In this document: one piece after another, positions 55,929 through 64,000 of the stretch
Layout: every line of letters starts with the position of its first letter
Numbering within the stretch: the first letter of the stretch is position 1
Source of the DNA: JACKHA01 sp041401985
GTDB lineage: Bacteria; Planctomycetota; Phycisphaerae; Phycisphaerales; UBA1924
Reading direction: 5' to 3'
Assembly (NCBI GenBank): GCA_041401985.1
Contig: JAWKTE010000017.1
Location: forward strand, 1 to 64,000
Length of the DNA stretch: 64,000 nucleotides
The notes under the pieces: model-generated
What the model saw: the letters and a program-made list of their open reading frames with translations, nothing else
What the model was told of the DNA's origin: nothing
Databases searched by the model: none
Position numbers and translations under genes: made by a program

Positions 55929-56956
55929 CAACCCCCATCCGCGCCGCCATCGTCGGCGCCTCCGGCTACACCGGCGCCGAGCTCATCGACATCCTCCTCC
56001 GCCACCCGCACGCGAGCCTCGTCGCGCTCTTCGGCTCCGGCTCCAAGTCGCGCGAGCCCCAGCCGCTGGCCGACCTCTGGCCCCGCTTCCGCGATCGCAC
56101 CCCGCTCAGCGTCACCGCGCTCCCGGAGCGCGACCCCGCCGCCGCCATCCTCGCCGCCGAGCCCGACGCCGTCTTCCTCGCCACGCCCCACGAGGCCAGC
56201 CTCGAACTGGCCGCGGCCCTGGTCGACCGCGTCCCCGTCGTCGTCGACCTCTCCGCGGCCTTCCGCCTGCGCGATCCCGCGGCGTACCCCAAGCACTACG
56301 CCTTCGAGCACACGCACACGAGCCTGCTCGAACGCGCCGTCTACGGCCTGCCCGAACTGAGCCGCGCCCGCCTCTCCGGCGCACGCCTCATCGCCGCCCC
56401 GGGCTGCTACCCGACCTCCGCCATCCTCCCCCTCGCCCCCCTCGTCGCCGCCGGCGCGATCAGCCCCGCCTGCACGCCCATCATCGACTCGACGTCGGGC
56501 GTCTCGGGCGCGGGCCGCTCGCCCTCCCAGCGCACGCTCTTCTGCGAGGTCTCCCAGTCGCCCTATGGCGTGCTCCGCCACCGCCACAGCCCCGAGATCG
56601 CCCAGCACGCCGGCACGCCCGTCCACTTCGTCCCGCACCTGGGCCCCTACGACCGCGGCATCCTCACCACCATCCACCTCGAACTTGCCGACGCCTGGAC
56701 CGAACCCCGCACCCGCGACCTGCTCACCACGAAGTACGCGAGCGAACCCTTCGTTCGCGTCCTTCCGCCGGGCGCGTGGCCCAGCGTCGGCGCGGTCCGA
56801 AACACCAACACCTGCGACATCGCCCTGATCGCTTCCGAGGACGCCCGACACCTCGTGCTCTGCTCCGCCATCGACAACCTCGTCAAGGGCGCGTCCGGCC
56901 AGGCGGTCCAGGCCATGAACGCCGCCCTCTCCCTCCCCGAAACCGCCGGCTTGTAG
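55925..56956 (+). CDS. argC: N-acetyl-gamma-glutamyl-phosphate reductase
   Basis: The 343-aa NADPH-dependent enzyme makes N-acetylglutamate semialdehyde in arginine synthesis. The nucleotide-binding start is IVGASGYTGAEL, the catalytic Cys is in APGCYPTSAI, and GVSGAGRSPS and HRHSPEI are conserved. Translation starts at TTG 55925, overlapping the argR stop, with GGAAGGGGG upstream. Confidence 0.95.
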   Translation: MTTPIRAAIVGASGYTGAELIDILLRHPHASLVALFGSGSKSREPQPLADLWPRFRDRTPLSVTALPERDPAAAILAAEPDAVFLATPHEASLELAAALVDRVPVVVDLSAAFRLRDPAAYPKHYAFEHTHTSLLERAVYGLPELSRARLSGARLIAAPGCYPTSAILPLAPLVAAGAISPACTPIIDSTSGVSGAGRSPSQRTLFCEVSQSPYGVLRHRHSPEIAQHAGTPVHFVPHLGPYDRGILTTIHLELADAWTEPRTRDLLTTKYASEPFVRVLPPGAWPSVGAVRNTNTCDIALIASEDARHLVLCSAIDNLVKGASGQAVQAMNAALSLPETAGL

Positions 56957-56965
56957 AACGGATCG

Positions 56966-56990
56966 AACACAGAGGCACAGAGACTCAGAG
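56966..56990 (+). repeat. Dispersed repeat after argC
   Basis: A 25-base copy of a motif built on ACACAGAGGCACAGAG lies ten bases after the argC stop. Related copies occur on both sides of the argB/argF spacer. Confidence 0.6.
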
Positions 56991-57012
56991 AGGAACGAAA
57001 CCGCCAGACCCC

Positions 57013-57960
57013 GTGACTCGATGCCTCGATGCCCCCTGCCTGGATGCCTTCCCCACAATCTTCCTCTCTCCTCTCTCCTCTCTCCTCTCTTCGTCACTCC
57101 GTCACTGCGTCACTCCGTCACCCCATGACCCGCACCCCTCCCAACCCCTCCCCCTCATCGTCAAACTCGGCGGCGACGCCATCGACGCGCCCACACTCCC
57201 CAACCTCTGCACCGCGCTCGCCGAACTCCACGCCGCCCTCCCCGCCGGCATCGTCATCGTCCACGGCGGCGGCAAGGCCGTCGATCGCCAACTCGACCGC
57301 CTCGCCCTCACCTCCGAGCGCCGCGACGGCCTCCGCATCACCCCCCCAGCACTCATGGAGCAGGTCACCGCCATCCTCGCCGGCGTCATCAACACCACCC
57401 TCGTCGGCGCCCTCACCGCACAGGGCGTTCCCGCCGTCGGCCTCACCCTCGGCGACGGCCTGCTCTCCGTCTGCGAGCCGCTCGCCCTGGACTTCGACCC
57501 CGGACGCGTCGGCGACATCGCCCGCGGCGACCCGCTCCTGCTCACCACCCTCCTCGACGCCGCCTTCCTGCCCGTTCTGTCCTGCGTCGGGCTCGACGCC
57601 GCGGGCCAGACCCTCAACGTCAACGCCGACCACGCCGCCCGTTCCATCGCCCGTCTCACGAACGCCTCGGGCCTGCTCCTGCTCACCGACGCCAAGGGCA
57701 TCCTCGGCCCGGACCAGCAGCCCATCGCCCAGATCACCCGCCCCGCCATCGAGGACCTGATCACCTCAGGCGTCATCACCGCCGGCATGATCCCCAAGGC
57801 CCGCGCCGCCGCCGACGCCGCCGATGCCGCCGGCGTGCCCGCCACCATCGCTTCCTGGAAGACCCCGGCCGACCTGCTCGCCCTCATCCACAACCAACCC
57901 CTCGGCACCCGCGTCCTGCCGAGCGTTCCCGCCGAGCCCGCCACCGCGCGACGACGATGA
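57013..57960 (+). CDS. argB: Acetylglutamate kinase ArgB, start uncertain
   Basis: The enzyme phosphorylates N-acetylglutamate. Conserved motifs are LIVKLGGDAI, VIVHGGGKAVDRQL, GLTLGDGLLSVC, NVNADHAA and ITAGMIPKARAA. The core begins near 57154. The only in-frame standard start before it is GTG 57013, which would add about 47 residues encoded by low-complexity repeat DNA. The natural ATG at 57125 is one base out of frame with the kinase core. One extra C in the C-rich run near 57150 would give an N-terminus MTRTPPNPSPLIVKLGG, so a sequencing error or frameshift is likely. Confidence 0.85.
   Translation: MTRCLDAPCLDAFPTIFLSPLSSLLSSSLRHCVTPSPHDPHPSQPLPLIVKLGGDAIDAPTLPNLCTALAELHAALPAGIVIVHGGGKAVDRQLDRLALTSERRDGLRITPPALMEQVTAILAGVINTTLVGALTAQGVPAVGLTLGDGLLSVCEPLALDFDPGRVGDIARGDPLLLTTLLDAAFLPVLSCVGLDAAGQTLNVNADHAARSIARLTNASGLLLLTDAKGILGPDQQPIAQITRPAIEDLITSGVITAGMIPKARAAADAADAAGVPATIASWKTPADLLALIHNQPLGTRVLPSVPAEPATARRR
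57061..57124 (+). repeat. Low-complexity tandem repeats before argB
   Basis: Four copies of a seven-base CCTCTCT unit (57063-57090) are followed by three GTCACTSC-type units and a partial fourth (57093-57120). This simple DNA separates argC from the argB core and may be prone to slippage. Confidence 0.7.
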
Positions 57961-57967
57961 GGGACTG

Positions 57968-58084
57968 AACACAGAGCCACAGAGACACAGAGGGATCACA
58001 CAGGAGCAAACACTCCTCCGACTCTCTCATCCCACGGTCTCAAATCTCCCCGTCCCGCTCTGTGCCTCTGTGCCTCTGTGTTGA
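57968..58084. repeat. Inverted pair of dispersed repeats between argB and argF
   Basis: AACACAGAGCCACAGAGAC... (57968-57992) is matched in inverse at 58060-58084, with 23 of 25 positions complementary. The argB/argF mRNA could form a long stem around about 65 bases. Confidence 0.7.
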
Positions 58085-58143
58085 AACCCCGCCTCCATTC
58101 GCCGAATCACCTCCGTCGCACGACAACCCCACCCGAGCCCACC

Positions 58144-59109
58144 ATGCCCAACCTCCACACCGCCATCACCGGCCTCCACGCCGCCCCCGCCGATCTGCTC
58201 ACCCTCGCCGAGATGGACGGCGACCACCTCCGCGCCCTGTTCGCCCTCACCGCCCGCCTCAAGGCCGACATCACGCCCTACCGCCGCGCCCTCGACGCCA
58301 GGTCCATCGTCATGCTCTTCGAGAAGCCCAGCCTCCGCACCCGCCTCTCCTTCGAGGTCGGCATCGCCAAACTCGGCGGGCACCCCATCTACTTCGACCA
58401 CGCCGCCAGCCCCATCGGGCAGCGCGAATCCGTCAAGGACTACGCCAAGAACCTCGAGCGCTGGGTCGACTGCATCATCGCCCGCGTCAAGCACCACAGC
58501 GTCCTGCAGGAAATGGCCGCCCACTCGTCCGTCCCGGTCATCAACGCCCTGTCCGACCTGGCCCACCCATGCCAGGCCCTGGCCGACTTCTTCACCCTCC
58601 AGGAACGCCTCGGCACCCTCGAGGGCAAGAAACTCGCCTTCATCGGCGACGGCAACAACGTCTGCCACTCGCTCATCATGGCCGCCGCCAAACTCGGCGT
58701 CTCCATCACCGTCGTCGCCGCCAAGGGCTTCGAGCCCCAGTTCAGCGTCCTGCAGGAAGCAACCCGCTGCATCAGCGCCGACGCGAAGATCCGCGTCACC
58801 TCCGACCCCGCCCACATCGCCGGGCACGACGCGGTCTACACCGACGTCTGGGTCTCCATGGGCCAGGACGCCCAGACCGAGGCCCGCAACGCGTTCTTCG
58901 AGGACTACCAGGTCAACGACGCCATGATGGCCCGCGCCGGCTCGAACGCCTTGTTCATGCACTGCCTCCCCGCCAAACGCGGCCAGGAGGTCACCGACTC
59001 GGTCATCGACTCGCCCAACTCCGTCGTCTACGACCAGGCCGAGAACCGCATGCACGTCCAGAACGCCCTGCTCCTGCACATGCTCGCCGGCATCGAACTC
59101 GAATCCTGA
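58144..59109 (+). CDS. argF: Ornithine carbamoyltransferase
   Basis: The 321-aa enzyme converts ornithine and carbamoyl phosphate to citrulline. The carbamoyl-phosphate motif is FEKPSLRTRLSFE, followed by LAHPCQALADF, and the catalytic Cys is in MHCLPAKRG. The ornithine-loop equivalent is VWVSMGQ. The ATG at 58144 gives the usual N-terminus; upstream frames run into repeat DNA. It is the last gene of the arg operon. Confidence 0.93.
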   Translation: MPNLHTAITGLHAAPADLLTLAEMDGDHLRALFALTARLKADITPYRRALDARSIVMLFEKPSLRTRLSFEVGIAKLGGHPIYFDHAASPIGQRESVKDYAKNLERWVDCIIARVKHHSVLQEMAAHSSVPVINALSDLAHPCQALADFFTLQERLGTLEGKKLAFIGDGNNVCHSLIMAAAKLGVSITVVAAKGFEPQFSVLQEATRCISADAKIRVTSDPAHIAGHDAVYTDVWVSMGQDAQTEARNAFFEDYQVNDAMMARAGSNALFMHCLPAKRGQEVTDSVIDSPNSVVYDQAENRMHVQNALLLHMLAGIELES

Positions 59110-59134
59110 CCCCCACGCTCTCCTCCCCCGCCCT

Positions 59135-59183
59135 CCTCCCCCGCGTGCGGGGGAGGTGTCATGCGAGGCTCGGCGAGCATGAC
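59135..59183. repeat. Two adjacent hairpins, likely dispersed repeat
   Basis: CCTCCCCCGC-GT-GCGGGGGAGG (59135-59156) is followed by GTCATGC...GCATGAC (59158-59183). The pair lies 25 bases after argF and may stop transcription, although no T-run follows. A shorter relative of the first stem is at 63012-63033. Confidence 0.6.
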
Positions 59184-59336
59184 GGAGGGGGCAGTCTCGG
59201 GTCGGTCACGCATCGACCCCGCACAAACCGTTTCACCCCAAGCGAACGCGACGCGCAAGCGAGCGCGTTCAACCCTCGATCCACCGACTCCCCGAGCAGG
59301 CGTGCGACAGCAACCAGCCGATCTCTCCGTCGCTTC

Positions 59337-59371
<35 letters not shown>

Positions 59372-59377
59372 CGCCAC

Positions 59378-59860
59378 TCACACCCACACCTGCACCACCA
59401 GGTTCGGCTCCTTCGTCTTGCCCGTCCACTCGCCCACCGCCGTCTGCACAAACTTCACCTCGTACTGCGGGTGCTCGTCCAGCCACTCGTTGATCTGCTG
59501 ATCCAGATACTCAAGGCTCTCGGTGTTCATCTTGCAGTGGAACGACCGCACATGGATCGCCCCCGTGCCCGGCGAGTTGGGCGTCCGGGCCCAGCCCTTG
59601 TCCTCGTGCCGACCGCTCATCCGCTGCTCGAACGCACGAATCTTCGAACCCGCCGCCGCCGCCTCGGGCGTTGGCGCCTCTTCCTCGTCCTTCGGCCTCA
59701 GGCGATTCGGCACCTTCGACACCGGCACGATGTGCATCTCCGACGGGTCACGCCCATCGTCCACCGGGATCGGCTCGTCGCTGAACGCCCCCGGGATCGC
59801 CCCCTCTTCCGGCTCCGGCGAACGCAGCACCCGACCAGACAACAGCCCTGAACGCTCCAT
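59378..59860 (-). CDS. Conserved hypothetical protein
   Basis: A 160-aa cytosolic protein of unknown function. The first 100 residues are acidic and probably disordered. The conserved part is C-terminal: HVRSFHCKMNTESLEYLDQQ, INEWLDEHPQYEVKFVQTAV and the final LVVQVWV. This alpha-beta unit resembles small sporulation-type or regulatory domains but no family is certain. GGAGG lies seven bases before the ATG at 59860. Confidence 0.8.
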   Translation of the reverse strand: MERSGLLSGRVLRSPEPEEGAIPGAFSDEPIPVDDGRDPSEMHIVPVSKVPNRLRPKDEEEAPTPEAAAAGSKIRAFEQRMSGRHEDKGWARTPNSPGTGAIHVRSFHCKMNTESLEYLDQQINEWLDEHPQYEVKFVQTAVGEWTGKTKEPNLVVQVWV

Positions 59861-59951
59861 GTGTGGGCCTCCGCTCGCTGTTCGGCCCCGTACGAGGGTC
59901 GAAGGCCATCCCGTGCGTGACACCCCAATCTACCAGAACCCGCACCCCGTG

Positions 59952-60422
59952 TCACGCCCCCGACGCCCGGCCGGGCGCCACGGGATCGACCGGCTCGAAC
60001 CGCCACCACACGGGACCACCGCCCGCTGATCCACGACCCATCGGCGAACCCTGCCACCGCGCGACAGCCCGACCGATCCGCAGCGCCACATCGATCGAGT
60101 CGTCCGACATGATCAGGCCTACCAGGTCGCCCCGCGCCACCCTTACCACCCGCCCCCGCCCGCCGGATACGTCGCCCTCGAACTCCAGATACACCCGCCG
60201 ATGCGCCCCGATCCGCTCGCCCTCAATCGCCATCCCAACCCGCTCATCCGGCCGCACCGAGACCCGGAACGACACCAGCGCCCGCTCCGCATCCGGCGTG
60301 CTATCCCATTCCAACATCCAGTCGTAGTGCCAGGACCCGTCCGGCATCTCGTGCCGCAGCAGCACCCAGTGCCGACCGGATTCGCCTCCCGAATCGCCCA
60401 CGCCCGATGCTACGGCCGACAC
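59952..60422 (-). CDS. LigD-type 3'-phosphoesterase-like protein
   Basis: A roughly 156-aa protein whose core RHWVLLRHEMPDGSWHYDWM with LEWD resembles the phosphoesterase domain of bacterial LigD (typical pattern: hVhxHxa..xHWDhhLE). The downstream IGAHRRVYLEFEGDVSGGRG and a terminal WWRFEPV fit stand-alone planctomycete versions. The usual H..H/D metal-site pattern is only partly preserved, so activity is uncertain. The start is not fixed: GTG 60422 and GTG 60401 are both possible, and longer frames run into the divergent upstream gene. Confidence 0.6.
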   Translation of the reverse strand: MSAVASGVGDSGGESGRHWVLLRHEMPDGSWHYDWMLEWDSTPDAERALVSFRVSVRPDERVGMAIEGERIGAHRRVYLEFEGDVSGGRGRVVRVARGDLVGLIMSDDSIDVALRIGRAVARWQGSPMGRGSAGGGPVWWRFEPVDPVAPGRASGA

Positions 60423-60525
60423 GCCGCGGGCCCGCGGGCCCCCAAACGCCCGCCTCTGTCGGTCCCGCCGCCGCCCCCTCCCAGCCCCAGTACCATTGCC
60501 GATTCGCCACACGGAGGTCTGCAAC

Positions 60526-61230
60526 ATGCGGAGCATGGAACGCCCCACCCAACGCCGCCAGTCCGCGGCTCCCGCCGGACTCCTCGCCACGGCCCTCGCC
60601 GCCGCGCTGGCCCTGGCCGCCTGCCAGACCCAACGACCCGTCGGCCTCCTCCAGCGCGACGGCGACCAGGCCATGCGGTTCGGTCACCCCGAGATCGCCG
60701 TCGAGCACTACCAGCAGTGGGTCGAGCGCCAGCCCCATCGGGCCGAGGCCCACCACTCGCTCGGCCTGGCCCTGCTCGAAGCCGGCCGCCCCGCCGAGGC
60801 CGCCGAGCACCTCACCGTCGCCTACGACCACGAGCCCGACAACGAGCAGTACTTCGACGACATGGCTCTGTCTCTCCGCCAGGCCGGGCGCGACCAGACC
60901 CTCCTCGCCACGCTGCACTCCAACGCCGTCGAGCAGGGCACGATGCGCGACTATCTGCGCCTCGGCAAGAACCTGATGGCCATCGGCTCCATGGACGAGG
61001 CCTACCAGGCCCTCAAGACCGCCGCCGACATGGACGCCGGGCGCACCGTCGAGCCCCAACTGGCCCTGGCCGACATGTACAACCGCCTCGACCGCCCCAG
61101 CGAGGAACTCCGCCGCCTCCGCATGGCCTACGCCATCGACCGGACGGACCAGCGCGTGCTCGACCGCCTCAACGCCCTCGACGTGATCCCAGGCCCGAGC
61201 CTCGCCCTCCCGCCCGAGCAGGCGCCCTGA
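60526..61230 (+). CDS. TPR-containing lipoprotein
   Basis: The 234-aa lipoprotein has a lipobox LALAAC and about four TPR-like helical repeats, for example AVEHYQQWVERQPHRAEAHH, SLGLALLEAGRPAEAAEHL and LALADMYNRLDRPSEELRRL. It is probably a periplasmic scaffold resembling PilF- or BamD-type TPR lipoproteins, but no specific role can be given. GGAGG lies eight bases before the ATG at 60526. Confidence 0.85.
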   Translation: MRSMERPTQRRQSAAPAGLLATALAAALALAACQTQRPVGLLQRDGDQAMRFGHPEIAVEHYQQWVERQPHRAEAHHSLGLALLEAGRPAEAAEHLTVAYDHEPDNEQYFDDMALSLRQAGRDQTLLATLHSNAVEQGTMRDYLRLGKNLMAIGSMDEAYQALKTAADMDAGRTVEPQLALADMYNRLDRPSEELRRLRMAYAIDRTDQRVLDRLNALDVIPGPSLALPPEQAP

Positions 61231-61306
61231 CCCTCCGATCTAACGCAGCGATCTCGCATGGTTCACTGGGGTCGCGGGCGTTCCGCCCGCACCCAGAGTC
61301 CTCCGC

Positions 61307-61312
61307 TACCCT
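61307..61312 (+). promoter_or_regulatory. -10-like box before holB
   Basis: TACCCT ends exactly six bases before the GTG start at 61319, and no Shine-Dalgarno sequence is present. This is the same spacing as at argR, hen1 and the ECF sigma gene. Confidence 0.35.
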
Positions 61313-61318
61313 CTCCTC

Positions 61319-62545
61319 GTGGCAAAGAAGGTCTCCAAGAAAACCACGAAGAAAACCGCCAGGAAGCCCGCCGGCGCAGCCGGTGGGGCTTCGCGCGGAC
61401 GCGCCGCCTCGGAACCCACGGACGCACGCCCCGACGCCACACTCCCCCCGCCCCCGCGCGTCGCCTTCACCGACATCATCGCCCAGGACCGCGCCCTGGC
61501 CATCCTCAAGAACGCCATCGCCTCGGAACGCCTCCACCACGCCTGGATCTTCCACGGCCCCAAGGGTGTTGGAAAGTTCACCGCCGCCCTCGCCTTCGCC
61601 GCCGCCCTGCTCGACCCGACCACCGCCCCCAACCTCTCGGGGCAGCTCGCCCCAGACCCCGACTCGCCCGTCCAGCGCCACATCGCCGCCGGCACCCACC
61701 CCGACCTGCACGTCATCACCAAGGAACTCGCCCGCTACAGCGACGACCGCGCCGTCCGCGAGCGCAAACTCCTGACCATCCCCAAGGACGTCATCGACAC
61801 CCACCTGCTCCGCCCCTCCGTGCTCGCCGCCGGCGTCCGCGACCACGGCCTCGCGGCCAAGGTCTTCATCATCGACGAGGCCGAACTCCTCGACCGCTCC
61901 ATCACCAACGCCCCGACCCAGAACGCCATCCTCAAGACGCTCGAAGAGCCGCCCCCCGGCACCGTCATCATCCTCGTGACCAGCCAGGAGGACCGCCTCC
62001 TGCCCACCATCCGCAGCCGCTGCCAGCGCGTCGCCTTCGCACGCCTCGACGACGATGCGATGAAAGAGTGGATGCGCGCCGCCGGTGTTGCCCTCCCGCC
62101 CAAGCACGCCCGCTGGCTCCTCGACTTTGCCGACGGCTCGCCGGGCGCGCTGCTCGAAGCCGTTTCGGGCGACCTGGCCTCCTGGCACGAGCGCCTCACG
62201 CCGCTGCTCGACGCCGCCGACGCGGGCCGCTACGCCCTGGACCTCGGCCCCACGATGGCGGGCCTTGTCGACACCTGGGCCGCCGCCCAGGCCGAGGCCT
62301 CCAAGAACGCCAGCAAGGAGGCCGCCAACCACGAGGGCGCCCGCCTGCTGTTCCGACTCCTGGCCTCGCGTTACCGGACCCAGATGCGGACCGGCAACCC
62401 CGCCGCCGCCGAGCGGGCCGCCGCCGCCATCGACGCCCTTGGCGTCGCCGAATCCGAACTCCGTTCCAACGTCCGACTCGTGGACGTCTGCGAGGACCTG
62501 TCGATCCGCCTCTCAGAAGCCGCGTTGGCCGGCCACGCGGTGTGA
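61319..62545 (+). CDS. holB: DNA polymerase III delta' subunit
   Basis: A 408-aa AAA+ clamp-loader subunit. A Lys/Ala-rich N-terminal tail of about 45 residues precedes DIIAQDRALAILKNAIA. The nucleotide site reads HGPKGVGKFTAALAFA, with the usual GK(S/T) changed to GKF-T. IIDEAELLDRS, NAILKTLEEPP and the SRC motif RSRCQRVAF follow. No zinc-binding cysteine cluster is visible. It is probably delta' rather than gamma/tau because of the altered P-loop and the length. Confidence 0.85.
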   Translation: MAKKVSKKTTKKTARKPAGAAGGASRGRAASEPTDARPDATLPPPPRVAFTDIIAQDRALAILKNAIASERLHHAWIFHGPKGVGKFTAALAFAAALLDPTTAPNLSGQLAPDPDSPVQRHIAAGTHPDLHVITKELARYSDDRAVRERKLLTIPKDVIDTHLLRPSVLAAGVRDHGLAAKVFIIDEAELLDRSITNAPTQNAILKTLEEPPPGTVIILVTSQEDRLLPTIRSRCQRVAFARLDDDAMKEWMRAAGVALPPKHARWLLDFADGSPGALLEAVSGDLASWHERLTPLLDAADAGRYALDLGPTMAGLVDTWAAAQAEASKNASKEAANHEGARLLFRLLASRYRTQMRTGNPAAAERAAAAIDALGVAESELRSNVRLVDVCEDLSIRLSEAALAGHAV

Positions 62546-62574
62546 ATCCGTGCCTGATCGGACGCTGTAAATGC

Positions 62575-62602
62575 TTGTCCTGCCATCGTTTCGATGTAGA
62601 GT
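62575..62602 (+). promoter_or_regulatory. Promoter of the small lipoprotein gene
   Basis: TTGTCC (62575-62580) and TAGAGT (62597-62602) are 16 bases apart. The hexamer ends six bases before the GTG at 62609, so the transcript would start at the start codon. Confidence 0.45.
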
Positions 62603-62608
62603 GAAGGG

Positions 62609-62968
62609 GTGGCCCGACCCCGCCTGAAGACCCGACTCGCCGCTCTGGCCCTCGCCGCCGCGGCCCTGGCCCCCCTCGGCTGCGCTCGCGTTGCCCACCG
62701 CCCCGAAGTCCGCCTCGAACCGGGGATGTCCGCCGGGCGCGTTGTCGGCATCCTGCCCGGCTCGCCGTATTCACCCCCTGAACCGGGGCGTCTGGACTCG
62801 GCCCTCTCGCACCGCCCGTACGCCGCCGTGACCGCCAACGACCGCTGGCCCGAGGACCCACGCCCCAGCCTGAGCGGGGCGAGGCGACTCTGGATCCCCA
62901 ACCGCGAGACGCAGTTCCTGTACTTCGAGCCGGAACCGGTCGATCGTGTACGGCGTCCGTGGTGGTGA
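62609..62968 (+). CDS. Small lipoprotein of unknown function
   Basis: A 119-aa lipoprotein with signal peptide and lipobox LAPLGC at about residue 25. The mature part is proline- and arginine-rich, with PGSPYSPPEPGRLDSALSHR and a C-terminal LWIPNRETQFLYFEPEP. I do not recognise a family. GTG start; the reading is supported by the signal peptide and the promoter directly upstream. Confidence 0.7.
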   Translation: MARPRLKTRLAALALAAAALAPLGCARVAHRPEVRLEPGMSAGRVVGILPGSPYSPPEPGRLDSALSHRPYAAVTANDRWPEDPRPSLSGARRLWIPNRETQFLYFEPEPVDRVRRPWW

Positions 62969-63011
62969 GGGGCGACTCGGGATACCTTGTTGCTCGTCGG
63001 ATCCGCTGAGG

Positions 63012-63033
63012 CCTCCCCCGATGGTGGGGGAGG
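63012..63033. repeat. Hairpin CCTCCCCC/GGGGGAGG
   Basis: An eight-base perfect stem with a six-base loop between the small lipoprotein gene and the next gene. It resembles the first hairpin at 59135-59156 and may be a terminator-like dispersed repeat. Confidence 0.5.
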
Positions 63034-63060
63034 GTCGCCGCGTCGACACGGGGTCGGAGG

Positions 63061-64000
63061 GTGCCGAAGAACGCCGATCAATCCGAGGCCGCCCGTCCCG
63101 CCAGCGGTGGCGGTCCGTCCGAGAGCCTCGGGCGCGTGGCGATCCTGTGGACGATCGCGGTGGTGGTGTTCATGTCCGGCTGGGGCGTGTTTCTGTACCG
63201 CGGGTTCGTGCCCGGCGCGCTGATCGAGGGCGCGGACTTCCGGATCATCTACTCGTCGGCGCGGGCGTGGGTCTACGGCGTGAACCCGTACGAGGCCGAG
63301 CGCCTCGACGAGATCTGGCTCGCGGCCCGCGGGCATGTGAGCGAGCGTCCGACAGTCCGCGGCTCGCAGGACCTGCTGTACCCGCCGTCGTCGTTCCCGC
63401 TGATGGCCCCGTTCGTGGTGCTGGACTGGCCGGTGGCCCGGTCGCTGTGGGCCCAAGCGAACTTCGTCGCCTTGGCCGTTTCGATCTGGTGCCTGGTGTA
63501 TCTGCTGGGCCTGCGCTGGCTCTCGCCGGTGACGTGGATCCTCGTGGGCGCGGCCATTGCGTTTGCGCCGTTCCACACGGGCGTGAAGGTCGGTCAGACC
63601 GCGATGTTCGTCACCGCGTCGGTCATCGCGGGGCACGCGCTGCGCCTGAGCGGGCGTCCCGTTCTGGGCGGCGTGCTGATCGGCATCGGCGCTGTCCTCA
63701 AGCCGCAGGTCGGGCTGGTGTTCGTCGCGTACGAGGTCTTCCGATGGCGGTGGCGGGTGGCGGGGCCGGCGCTGGCCTCGCTGCTGCTCATCGCCGGGCT
63801 GGGGATCGGGCGGCTGTGGCTCTCGGGCGTGGACTGGCTGCCCTCGCTGCAGCAGAACGTGGCGAACTTCACGACCGGTCGCGGCGACGGCAATCCGCTG
63901 TCCGACAACGAGCACCGATTCCAGATGATCGACCTCCGCCCGGTCATCCACCATTTCACGGACAACCGCACGCTGGGCGCGCTGGGGGCCTGGGGCATCG
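63061..64000 (+). CDS. GT87 (DUF2029) membrane glycosyltransferase, truncated
   Basis: The gene runs off the window; 313 codons are visible. After a polar N-terminus there is a membrane helix (VAILWTIAVVVFMSGWGVFLY), then the GT87-type loop EGADFRIIYSSARAWVYG and YPPSSFPLMAPF. Further helices and GVLIGIGAVLKPQVGLVFV follow. This fits the DUF2029/GT87 family of polyprenol-phosphate-mannose-dependent transferases. The GTG at 63061 follows directly on a GGAGG, which is too close, so the true start may differ by some codons. Confidence 0.8.
   Translation, partial: MPKNADQSEAARPASGGGPSESLGRVAILWTIAVVVFMSGWGVFLYRGFVPGALIEGADFRIIYSSARAWVYGVNPYEAERLDEIWLAARGHVSERPTVRGSQDLLYPPSSFPLMAPFVVLDWPVARSLWAQANFVALAVSIWCLVYLLGLRWLSPVTWILVGAAIAFAPFHTGVKVGQTAMFVTASVIAGHALRLSGRPVLGGVLIGIGAVLKPQVGLVFVAYEVFRWRWRVAGPALASLLLIAGLGIGRLWLSGVDWLPSLQQNVANFTTGRGDGNPLSDNEHRFQMIDLRPVIHHFTDNRTLGALGAWGI

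Noticed and set aside
57061..57124. Short tandem units as a CRISPR or an origin iteron array
   Set aside because: Units of seven to eight bases with no spacers, CT-rich, no DnaA boxes and no replication gene nearby.

Overview
The window is a high-GC bacterial chromosome segment, most likely from a planctomycete of the Phycisphaerae type. Supporting this are an ECF sigma factor encoded directly before a Ser/Thr kinase with a C-terminal TPR array, Sec-type (clade II) nitrous oxide reductase genes, fused CcsBA cytochrome c assembly, and a remnant resembling the dockerin-like C-termini of secreted Phycisphaerae proteins. The taxonomic call is inference; no rRNA is present.

Positions 1-19317 form a respiratory nitrogen island. 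It starts inside napA and continues with an unusual four-haem napB, a four-cluster NapF/G-type ferredoxin and an outer-membrane porin. A divergent Rrf2 regulator then faces a nos cluster: membrane cytochrome c, nosZ, a NosB-like membrane protein, nosD, nosF, nosY, nosL and nnrS. After a decayed stretch come a lipoprotein, a fused ccsBA gene, nrfH and nrfA. Together these would reduce nitrate to nitrite (Nap), nitrite to ammonium (NrfHA) and N2O to N2 (NosZ). No NO-forming nitrite reductase or NO reductase is visible. Many of these genes overlap by four bases (ATGA, GTGA, TTGA), implying translational coupling.

Positions 19318-26617 look like accessory DNA. They hold a gene broken by an in-frame TAG, the 3' part of a tRNA-Gly(UCC) gene without its 5' half (probable integration scar), and a minus-strand trio: a LysM adaptor-like protein, a polymorphic toxin with a C-terminal ExoY/edema-factor-like nucleotidyl cyclase domain, and a probable immunity gene.

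Positions 26836-41707 carry an ECF sigma/TPR-kinase pair and an RNA-repair neighbourhood: a 143-aa conserved small protein, a 1652-aa DUF4132-type protein, Hen1, an unrecognised gene and Pnkp. Positions 41708-64000 are mostly housekeeping and secreted-protein genes. They include a VPS10/BNR propeller protein with PDZ and EF-hand inserts, an AI-2E family transporter, CTP synthase, two tandem M1 metallopeptidases, NrdR, an argR-argC-argB-argF operon whose spacers carry dispersed repeats, a LigD-type phosphoesterase, a TPR lipoprotein, DNA polymerase III delta', and the start of a GT87 glycosyltransferase.

A recurring feature is a TANNNT hexamer ending five or six bases before the start codon of genes that lack a Shine-Dalgarno sequence (ECF sigma, hen1, pyrG, argR, holB, a small lipoprotein), which suggests leaderless transcripts.
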